The translations under genes and the position numbers were made by a program. From Clostridia bacterium (GTDB lineage: Bacteria; Bacillota; Clostridia; UBA1381; UMGS1253), in assembly GCA_017411585.1 (NCBI GenBank), contig JAFQPV010000337.1:1-11563 (forward strand): DNA of 11,563 nucleotides. The letters run 5' to 3'. Below the pieces are notes generated by a model that worked only from the letters and a program-made list of their open reading frames with translations, searched no databases and was not told the DNA's origin. Of this stretch, positions 6,271 through 11,563 are shown piece by piece (position 1 is the first letter of the stretch; every line of letters starts with the position of its first letter).

Positions 6271-7167
6271 TCAACCCTTTACAGCACCAATCATGATACC
6301 CTTTACAAAGAATCTCTGTACGAACGGGTAGATAACAAGCATCGGGAGAGCTGCGCAGATAATCGTTGCATAAATAATTGTCTGCTTACTCTTGAGCATG
6401 CTGCCATCTCCTTCCGCAAGGTCTTCCTTTGCGTTCTGCTCAACTACAAGGTTCTTAAGCACAACCTGCAGCGGAACTTTGTTGTCGTCTGTGAAAAGAA
6501 TCATTTCCCAGAAATACGAGTTCCAACGAGCTACGAAGTAGTACAAGCTTACGGTCATAATTACCGGAACAGACAGCGGAATGTAAATCTTAAACAGAAT
6601 TGTCAGGTCGCCTGCGCCGTCCAGCTTAGCGGACTCTTCCAAAGAATCGGAAACCGACTGGAAGTATGCACGTACTAAGATAATGTTCATCGGAGTAAGT
6701 GCAAATGCAAACAAGAACATAATATGGTTGTTCATAACGCCTGTCGCTCTGAAGATTAAGTATCTCGGAATCATACCGGCTGCAAAGTTCATGCAGATAA
6801 TCATAATGAAGGTAAGCCCTCTTCTACCCCACAAACGCTTCTTAGACAGCGGATAAGCTGTCAGGATTGTAAAGAACATACTGACTACTGTACCGCCAAC
6901 TGCAAGGAAAATGGTATTACGGTATGCAGACCAGAAGTTCGAAATCGCAAACACTTCCAAGTAGGAATTCACGTTAAATGCATCCGGCCACCAGCAAATG
7001 ATACCCGCATCAACCGATACAGGATTACTGAAGGAGCATACGAGAACATACCAGAACGGATACAGTGTGATAAACGCTAAAAACAGCATCAGAAGTGTAT
7101 TGAAAATATCAAATGTCCACTCACCGGCAGAGCGTTTAATTTTATTTTTTCTTGTTAAAAGTGCCAT
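6271..7167 (-). CDS. Carbohydrate ABC transporter permease, LplC type
   Basis: A 298-residue inner subunit of a sugar ABC importer with six predicted helices and normal length. The ATPase-contacting EAA loop is visible as EESAKLDGAG (177-186), followed by the IYIPLSVP segment. The overall text (TLYPFWYVLVCSFS near the start, ending in QRFFVKGIMIGAVKG) is that of the LplC/YtcP group, whose relatives import oligosaccharides, uronides or host glycans; the substrate is unknown. I chose ATG 7167 because GGAGG (7180-7176) stands eight bases upstream. The in-frame GTG-type start at 7191 would lie inside the preceding gene. It follows the LplB-type permease by 17 bp and is the last gene before the terminator, so no substrate-binding protein is encoded with it. 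Confidence 0.92.
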   Translation of the reverse strand: MALLTRKNKIKRSAGEWTFDIFNTLLMLFLAFITLYPFWYVLVCSFSNPVSVDAGIICWWPDAFNVNSYLEVFAISNFWSAYRNTIFLAVGGTVVSMFFTILTAYPLSKKRLWGRRGLTFIMIICMNFAAGMIPRYLIFRATGVMNNHIMFLFAFALTPMNIILVRAYFQSVSDSLEESAKLDGAGDLTILFKIYIPLSVPVIMTVSLYYFVARWNSYFWEMILFTDDNKVPLQVVLKNLVVEQNAKEDLAEGDGSMLKSKQTIIYATIICAALPMLVIYPFVQRFFVKGIMIGAVKG

Positions 7168-7184
7168 CTCATATTCCTCCTTTC

Positions 7185-8768
7185 TTACCAAAGACCTACG
7201 TCGCCGACTTTACGCGAAATCTTGTTTGCAATCGTTACCAGGGTGAGCGAAACGACACCGTTGAACAAACCGATTGCTGTCGACAGCGAATAGTCCGGAC
7301 GGCCCGATGTAGAACCGAGACCCATACGGTAGGAATATGTACTGATAACATCGGCTGTTTCATAGGTAACCGGCTGATACAAAAGGATGATGGTTTCGTA
7401 ACCAACCGATAACATGTGGCTGACTCTCATAATCAAGTAAATCGCAATCGTCGGCATGATACCCGGGATTGTGATGCTGAGCGTCTGGCGCCATCTGCCT
7501 GCGCCGTCAATTTTCGCTGCCTCATAGAGCTCCTGGTCAATACCGGAAATCGCCGAGGTGTATACAATAGAACCAAAACCGAAGCCTGCCCAAATACCCA
7601 TAAGGGTATAAATCATACGGAAGTTTTCCGGCTTCATCAAAAAGTAAATCGGGTCAACGTGCTGCTGGGTAAAGAACTCCTTTATACCAACATACAAATG
7701 GTTCATAAGACCGCTCGGTGCCAGGAAGTTAACCACGATACCTGCGATAACAACCGTAGAAATAAAGTGCGGCAGGTATGTAATGGTCTGCACCGTTGTT
7801 TTAAACATTTTACTTTTTACTTCATTTAATAAGAGTGCAAAAACCGGGGATGCCGGGAAACCGAGAATCAAACCATAGAGGTTGATTACAAACGTATTTC
7901 TCAGCAAACGCGGGAAGTAAGGGCCGCCCAGGAAGGTTGTAAAGTTCTCAAAACCGACCCATTCACTGCCCCAAATACCCTTACGGATGGAATAATCCTT
8001 AAATGCAATCTGGATACCGAAGTACGGTGCGTAGTGATATACACCGAAGAACAGCAAATACGGAATCAACATCAAAAGCAATGTCTTATCACGCCAAATT
8101 GCGTTGAGGTTCTTCTGTCTCTGGTGAATTTCATAGTACTTCGCTTCAGAATATACTGTTCTTTCATATGCTTCGGTTGCAACACGAAGTGCCTCGCGGT
8201 TGTCCGCGATTAGCTTATCGTATTTTTCCTTCAGCTTAGCAAGTGCAAGCTTCTTTGCTGCCGGATCTTTTTCTGCTCTTGCAACAGCAATCTCCGCCTT
8301 GCGTTCCTTTTTAATCTTAGCAAGTGCTGCCTTCAGCTCTGCAGCCTTTGCATCAAATTCAGCCTTTAATGCAGCAGCTTCTTCCTTAGAAATTTCCGGT
8401 TCCTTCTTCCAAAGTGCAATATCCACCTTGTAGTTTTCTGCAAAGGAAACCTTCTTTTCTTCTTCCTCAGCCTTGTGTGCAGCCAAAAGTGCTTCTAAGT
8501 TTGCCTTAAACTCCGCTTCCATCTTTGCTTTGTTTTCCTCAAACACAGCTTTGATTTTTGCAACTTCTTCTGCAGGTTTTTTCTCTGTCTTCGCAGCAGC
8601 AAGGTCATCTTTGTAGTCTGCACGCAGGAAACGCATTGCGATTCTGTTTTTAAACTTCAAATCTGCAACGGCTTTCTCGTGTGCCTTCTTAAGTTTCTTC
8701 ATGCTGACGCGTGGTTTGGTAGGCGGCTCAAACAGTCTGATTTCGCCCGATGCACCAACAATTGCCAT
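7185..8768 (-). CDS. Carbohydrate ABC transporter permease, LplB type, with long Lys/Glu/Ala-rich N-terminal extension
   Basis: A 527-residue protein; LplB-type permeases normally have about 300. The permease core begins near residue 225 (IWRDKTLLLMLIPYLLFF) and has six predicted helices and the EAA loop ELYEAAKIDGAG (413-424) that docks on the ATPase. Ahead of it, residues 23 to about 222 are almost entirely Lys, Glu, Ala, Leu and Asp. Runs such as AEEEEKKVSF and KIKKERKAEI are expected to form long helices or a coiled coil. With the usual N-in topology this part is cytoplasmic. The extension looks truly translated: GGGAGG lies seven bases before ATG 8768, and no Met codon is available between Met83 and the first core helix. 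Residues 1-22 are non-helical (GASGE, EPPTKP). The function of the extension is unknown. The LplC-type partner follows 17 bp downstream. Confidence 0.9.
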   Translation of the reverse strand: MAIVGASGEIRLFEPPTKPRVSMKKLKKAHEKAVADLKFKNRIAMRFLRADYKDDLAAAKTEKKPAEEVAKIKAVFEENKAKMEAEFKANLEALLAAHKAEEEEKKVSFAENYKVDIALWKKEPEISKEEAAALKAEFDAKAAELKAALAKIKKERKAEIAVARAEKDPAAKKLALAKLKEKYDKLIADNREALRVATEAYERTVYSEAKYYEIHQRQKNLNAIWRDKTLLLMLIPYLLFFGVYHYAPYFGIQIAFKDYSIRKGIWGSEWVGFENFTTFLGGPYFPRLLRNTFVINLYGLILGFPASPVFALLLNEVKSKMFKTTVQTITYLPHFISTVVIAGIVVNFLAPSGLMNHLYVGIKEFFTQQHVDPIYFLMKPENFRMIYTLMGIWAGFGFGSIVYTSAISGIDQELYEAAKIDGAGRWRQTLSITIPGIMPTIAIYLIMRVSHMLSVGYETIILLYQPVTYETADVISTYSYRMGLGSTSGRPDYSLSTAIGLFNGVVSLTLVTIANKISRKVGDVGLW

Positions 8769-8829
8769 GTGACATCCTCCCTTTAATATTTATGGTTCGC
8801 TCCCATCGCTTGAGAGACGAAAGTTTACG

Positions 8830-8870
8830 TTCCAAAATCCATTTCACAACTTTTTTACGGAATTTTGGAA
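8830..8870 (-). repeat. Inverted repeat in the 5' leader of the permease operon
   Basis: On the plus strand TTCCAAAATCC (8830-8840) and GGAATTTTGGAA (8859-8870) pair with one bulged base around an 18-base loop. In the minus-strand mRNA this makes a leader hairpin about 60 bases before the first start codon. No U-tract follows, so it is not a normal attenuator. It may stabilise the RNA or bind a protein. Confidence 0.45.
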
Positions 8871-8883
8871 ATTTTATAGCTAT

Positions 8884-8912
8884 ATGATACCACATACACT
8901 GCGAATTGTAAA
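8884..8912 (-). promoter_or_regulatory. Promoter of the sugar permease operon
   Basis: On the minus strand TTTACA (8912-8907) and TATCAT (8889-8884) are separated by 17 bp. The predicted leader is about 110 bases long. The -35 overlaps the inner arm of an AACACTT/AAGTGTT inverted repeat. Confidence 0.7.
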
Positions 8913-8958
8913 CACTTATTTGTTTAAAAAGTGTTCATTTTTTTCAAAACAAGTTCAC
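8908..8958. promoter_or_regulatory. Operator-like repeats at the permease promoter
   Basis: Three related motifs are seen on the plus strand: GTAAACACTT (8908-8917), its inverted partner AAGTGTTCAT (8929-8938) and a shorter AAGTTCAC (8951-8958). The first two form a perfect 7-bp inverted repeat (8911-8917 with 8929-8935) whose inner edge overlaps the -35. The last two are direct copies 22 bp apart. This layout suits a dimeric regulator such as an AraC/YesN- or GntR-type protein; no such gene is in the window. Confidence 0.45.
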
Positions 8959-9181
8959 ATTTTTTACGATTGCATCAAAAAAACCGCAAATCTCTGGCAC
9001 AAAAACCCGCATTTTTCGACTTTTTTCTTCCGGTTGACATTTCGAAATTTTTTCGTACTTTTCTTTGTCTCATTTCGCACACTCTTTCCCCCGAAAACGC
9101 ATAACTTACACTTCAGAAACACAAAATAAAACCACGTCCGTTATAAATCTGTTAAAATTCTGACAAATTGGCAAATTCCAC
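8959..9181. other. AT-rich intergenic region between divergent permease and pgk units
   Basis: This is the central part of a 503-bp gap between start codons. It is rich in T and A runs and no gene, RNA or clear terminator is recognised. A TTGACA at about 9033 has no matching -10. An open frame across 8884-9129 (+) is low-complexity, Phe-rich and lacks a ribosome binding site, so it is not called. Confidence 0.5.
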
Positions 9182-9210
9182 TTGCATTCTTATTACTTTT
9201 AATATATAAT
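9182..9210 (+). promoter_or_regulatory. Promoter of the pgk-tpiA-gpmI operon
   Basis: TTGCAT (9182-9187) and a consensus TATAAT (9205-9210) are separated by 17 bp in an AT-rich context. The leader before pgk is about 55 bases. Confidence 0.8.
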
Positions 9211-9271
9211 ATATAAGGTTAGCAATGCTATTGAATTTTATTTCAAAATACAATTGAAGAGGTGTAGGAAA

Positions 9272-10465
9272 ATGTTTAACAAAAAGACAATCGAAGACCT
9301 GCAGGTTCGCGGCAAGCGCGTATTGGTGCGTTGCGATTTTAATGTTCCGCTCGACGGCGATAAAATCACAGACGAAACCAGAATCAACGGCGCACTGCCG
9401 ACCATCAAATACCTGATGGAAAACGGCGCAAAGGTAATTCTTTGCTCCCATATGGGCAAGCCGAAGGGCGAGCCGAAGCCAGAGTTTTCTTTAGCGCCGG
9501 TAGCAAAATCCTTAACCGCTAAGCTTGGTAAGGAAGTTGTATTCGCTGCTGACGACAACGTAGTAGGCGAAAACGCAAAAAAGGCAGTTGCCGAAATGAA
9601 CGACGGCGACGTTGTACTGCTTCAAAACACTCGTTATAGAGCAGAAGAGACAAAGAATATCGACACATTCAGCGAGGAGCTCGCTTCCCTTGCAGACGTA
9701 TTCGTAAACGATGCATTCGGTACAGCACACAGAGCACACTGCTCCACCGAAGGCGTGACAAAGTATTTGAAGGAAGCTGCAGCAGGCTACCTCATTCAGA
9801 AGGAAATCGAGTACCTCGGTAACGCTGTAGACAGCCCGGCAAGACCGCTCGTTGCTGTTCTCGGCGGCTCGAAGGTTTCCTCTAAGATTTCCGTAATCAA
9901 CAACCTGCTTGAAAAGGTAGATACACTCATCATCGGCGGCGGCATGGCTTACACATTCATGAAGGCTTGCGGTGAAGAAGTGGGTGATTCCCTCCTCGAG
10001 GCAGATTTCATTGATTATGCAAAGGAAATGATGGATAAGGCAGAAAAGAAGGGCGTTAAGCTCCTGATTCCGGTAGATACAGTTGTTGCAACTGCTTTTG
10101 ATAACGATGCAGAGCACAAAACCGTCGGCCGCGGCGGCATCGAAGCAGGCTGGCAGGGTCTCGATATCGGCGAAAAGACCATCGAGCTTTACAAGGATGC
10201 TCTCAAGGACGCAAAGACCGTTGTATGGAACGGACCGATGGGCGTATTCGAAATGCCGAACTTCGCAAAGGGTACAAACGCAATCGCACAGATGCTCGCT
10301 GATTTGGATGCAATCACAGTTATCGGCGGCGGTGACAGCGTAGCAGCTGTTAACCAGGCAGGTCTCGGTGATAAGATGAGCCATATCTCCACAGGCGGCG
10401 GCGCATCGCTCGAATTCCTCGAAGGCAAAGAGCTTCCGGGTATCGTTGCATTAAACGACAAATAA
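9272..10465 (+). CDS. pgk: Phosphoglycerate kinase
   Basis: A 397-residue glycolytic enzyme of normal length that transfers phosphate from 1,3-bisphosphoglycerate to ADP. The N-terminal substrate domain has VRCDFNVPL (19-27), the SHMGKPKG loop (59-66), LQNTRYR (117-123) and TAHRAH (151-156). The nucleotide domain has GGSKVSSKI (198-206), GGGMAYTF (222-229), WNGPMGVFE (319-327), GGGDS (352-356) and STGGGASLE (373-381). The loop often reading SHLGRPKG has Lys63 in place of Arg, a conservative change in the substrate-binding basic patch. I chose ATG 9272 because GAGGTG (9259-9264) is seven bases upstream. It is the first gene of the operon; the usual gapA neighbour is not seen in the upstream window. 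Confidence 0.98.
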   Translation: MFNKKTIEDLQVRGKRVLVRCDFNVPLDGDKITDETRINGALPTIKYLMENGAKVILCSHMGKPKGEPKPEFSLAPVAKSLTAKLGKEVVFAADDNVVGENAKKAVAEMNDGDVVLLQNTRYRAEETKNIDTFSEELASLADVFVNDAFGTAHRAHCSTEGVTKYLKEAAAGYLIQKEIEYLGNAVDSPARPLVAVLGGSKVSSKISVINNLLEKVDTLIIGGGMAYTFMKACGEEVGDSLLEADFIDYAKEMMDKAEKKGVKLLIPVDTVVATAFDNDAEHKTVGRGGIEAGWQGLDIGEKTIELYKDALKDAKTVVWNGPMGVFEMPNFAKGTNAIAQMLADLDAITVIGGGDSVAAVNQAGLGDKMSHISTGGGASLEFLEGKELPGIVALNDK

Positions 10466-10479
10466 TTCAGCTTATAAAC

Positions 10480-10512
10480 CAGAGCCGCATCCGCTCGGCG
10501 CTTGCGGCTCTG
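10480..10512 (+). other. Intercistronic hairpin between pgk and tpiA
   Basis: CAGAGCCGCA (10480-10489) pairs perfectly with TGCGGCTCTG (10503-10512) around a 13-base loop. No T-run follows and the tpiA ribosome binding site begins 10 bases later. It is more likely an mRNA stabilising or processing element than a terminator. Confidence 0.8.
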
Positions 10513-10540
10513 CAATTGGTTTAGGAAAGGAATGATTCCA

Positions 10541-11287
10541 ATGAAAAAGTATGTAGTAGCGGGTAACTGGAAAATGAACAAACTTCCGTCCGAGACGGCT
10601 GCTTTTATTAAGGAACTCGCGCTGAAGGTAGAAGGCGCAGTAGCAGAGGTTGTAGCATGTGTTCCGTATACAAGCCTTGCTGCAGCAGTTGAAGCTGCAA
10701 AGGGCACATGCGTAAAAATCGGCGCGCAGAACCTCCACTTTGAGGACAGCGGTGCATTCACGGGTGAAGTGAGTGCAGATATGCTCGTAGATATGGACGT
10801 TGAGTACGTAATCATCGGTCACAGTGAAAGAAGACAGTACTTCGGCGAGACAGATGTAACCGTAAACAAGAAGGTCATCAAGGCAATCGAAAAAGGCTTA
10901 AAGCCGATTGTTTGCGTTGGTGAGTCCTTAGAAGAAAGAGAACAGGGCATCACAATTGACCTGATTCGCAGCCAGGTGAAAATTGCATTTATGAACGTAA
11001 GCGCAGAGGATGCTGCAAAGTGCATCATCGCATACGAGCCGATTTGGGCAATCGGCACAGGCAAAACCGCTACAGATGAGCAGGCAAACGAAGTTTGCGC
11101 AGCTATCCGCGTCGTTGTTCGTGAGCTGTACGGTGACAGCGTAGCTGACGGTCTGGTGATTCAGTACGGCGGCAGCGTTAAGCCGAGCAACGCAGCAGCA
11201 CTGTTCGGTATGAGCGATATTAACGGTGGTCTCGTTGGCGGTGCTTCCTTAAAGTCCGACGATTTCGCAGGTATCGTAAAATTCTAA
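10541..11287 (+). CDS. tpiA: Triosephosphate isomerase
   Basis: A 248-residue TIM-barrel enzyme that interconverts dihydroxyacetone phosphate and glyceraldehyde 3-phosphate. All key residues are visible: Asn9 and Lys11 in AGNWKMN, the catalytic His94 in IIGHSERR, and Glu166 in AYEPIWAIGTGK (loop 6). The phosphate-binding YGGSV (209-213) and GGLVGGASL (229-237) are also present. I chose ATG 10541 because AGGAAAGGA lies nine bases upstream. The earlier in-frame ATG at 10532 would abut that site, and the protein normally starts just before the first strand. It lies 75 bp after pgk, separated by a strong hairpin that may set the relative amounts of the two enzymes. Confidence 0.98.
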   Translation: MKKYVVAGNWKMNKLPSETAAFIKELALKVEGAVAEVVACVPYTSLAAAVEAAKGTCVKIGAQNLHFEDSGAFTGEVSADMLVDMDVEYVIIGHSERRQYFGETDVTVNKKVIKAIEKGLKPIVCVGESLEEREQGITIDLIRSQVKIAFMNVSAEDAAKCIIAYEPIWAIGTGKTATDEQANEVCAAIRVVVRELYGDSVADGLVIQYGGSVKPSNAAALFGMSDINGGLVGGASLKSDDFAGIVKF

Positions 11288-11301
11288 TCTAAAGCAATTC
11301 T

Positions 11302-11356
11302 ACCGCATACGGTCGGGGTTTCCCCGACCGCGCGGTGCATTTAAGCGCAGCTGCGC
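11302..11356 (+). other. Intercistronic hairpins between tpiA and gpmI
   Basis: CGGTCGGGG (11310-11318) pairs perfectly with CCCCGACCG (11322-11330) over a TTT loop. An outer ACCGC/GCGGT pair (11302-11306 with 11332-11336) extends it. A second perfect 12-base palindrome, GCGCAGCTGCGC, follows at 11345-11356. There is no T-tract, so this is not a standard terminator. Confidence 0.8.
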
Positions 11357-11394
11357 AAACGGAAATTCGTTAGTGGATAGGAGTTAATTACACA

Positions 11395-11563
11395 ATGAAG
11401 AAACCTACAGCACTTATTATTTTAGACGGCTACGGCATCGCAAAGGATGTTAAGCAATCCGCAATCGATGCAGCAAAAACACCGGTAATGGACAAGCTGA
11501 TGGCAACATGTCCGAACAATATCATCCATGCAAGCGGCATGGACGTTGGTCTGCCGGACGGCC
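11395..11563 (+). CDS. gpmI: 2,3-bisphosphoglycerate-independent phosphoglycerate mutase, N-terminal part (3' end outside window)
   Basis: Only the first 56 codons are present. MKKPTALIILDGYGIA is the typical start of the metal-dependent, cofactor-independent phosphoglycerate mutase, with Asp11 a predicted Mn2+ ligand. The stretch TPVMDKLMATCPNNIIHASGMDVGLPDG is also characteristic and leads toward the catalytic serine loop, which falls outside the window. The enzyme converts 3- to 2-phosphoglycerate. AGGAG (11379-11383) precedes ATG 11395 by 11 bases. Its place after pgk and tpiA, in the same direction, fits a glycolytic operon; eno would be expected next. Confidence 0.95.
   Translation, partial: MKKPTALIILDGYGIAKDVKQSAIDAAKTPVMDKLMATCPNNIIHASGMDVGLPDG

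Noticed and set aside
6075..6296. 73-codon open frame on the plus strand after the DMT gene
   Set aside because: It runs through the terminator hairpin into the end of the permease gene and has no ribosome binding site. A repeat-derived origin cannot be excluded, but no gene is supported.
8884..9129. 81-codon open frame on the plus strand in the large intergenic gap
   Set aside because: Phe-rich low-complexity text from T-runs, no ribosome binding site, and it runs over the minus-strand promoter and operator-like repeats.
9211..9271. Possible riboswitch or attenuator in the pgk leader
   Set aside because: The leader is about 55 bases with only short weak repeats and no terminator-like stem.
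9512..10384. Long open frame on the minus strand opposite pgk
   Set aside because: Its protein is Cys-rich and unlike any family, has no ribosome binding site, and lies wholly opposite a certain pgk. It follows from the codon bias of pgk.
10189..10815. Open frame on the minus strand across the pgk-tpiA junction
   Set aside because: It is Ser/Thr/Ala-rich low-complexity translation antisense to two certain genes and to the intercistronic hairpin.
1..11563. CRISPR array, insertion sequence, phage genes or defence system
   Set aside because: No spaced repeat array, transposase, integrase, attachment-site duplication or known defence gene was found on either strand.

Overview
The window looks like a chromosomal segment of a Gram-positive, moderate-GC anaerobe of the class Clostridia, probably a gut Oscillospiraceae/Lachnospiraceae-type organism. 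The basis is strong AGGAGG-type ribosome binding sites, sigma-A-like promoters with 17-bp spacers, U-tailed terminators, and the families present: lipoprotein-free LplB/LplC sugar permeases, AzlCD, MATE and a clustered glycolytic operon. No rRNA, tRNA, CRISPR array, insertion sequence or phage gene was found. The assignment is an inference from family flavour and not a phylogenetic result.

Left part (1-2360): the 3' end of a MATE efflux transporter (+) meets a cysteine hydrolase of the nicotinamidase/isochorismatase type (-) at a shared bidirectional terminator. Behind the hydrolase promoter lies a short, frameshifted remnant of the N-terminus of a second MATE gene on the minus strand (about 959-1092). 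Next comes a monocistronic Gfo/Idh/MocA sugar-type oxidoreductase (+) with its own promoter and a perfect 18-bp terminator stem.

Middle part (2362-6270): a minus-strand unit reads azlC, azlD, then a two-domain protein joining a metallo-beta-lactamase-fold hydrolase to a glycerophosphodiester phosphodiesterase (GDPD). A good promoter precedes azlC, the azl genes overlap by 8 bp, and no terminator is seen before the fusion gene. Divergent from azlC is a ten-helix DMT/EamA transporter (+) with its own promoter, preceded by 22-bp-spaced direct repeats. It ends at a bidirectional terminator shared with the next minus-strand unit.

Right-middle part (6221-8958): two ABC sugar permeases of the LplB and LplC types form a promoter-to-terminator unit without a substrate-binding protein or ATPase. 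The LplB-type permease carries a Lys/Glu/Ala-rich, probably helical N-terminal extension of about 220 residues, which roughly doubles the visible cytoplasmic mass of this subunit. Repeated GTGAAC/AACACTT-type motifs lie at and upstream of its promoter.

Right part (9182-11563): a classical glycolytic operon, pgk-tpiA-gpmI (the last cut by the window end), is driven by a strong promoter. Both intercistronic gaps hold strong GC-rich hairpins without U-tracts, more like mRNA processing or stabilising elements than terminators.

The most unusual items are the MBL-GDPD fusion and the extended permease. I do not see a complete new multi-gene system.
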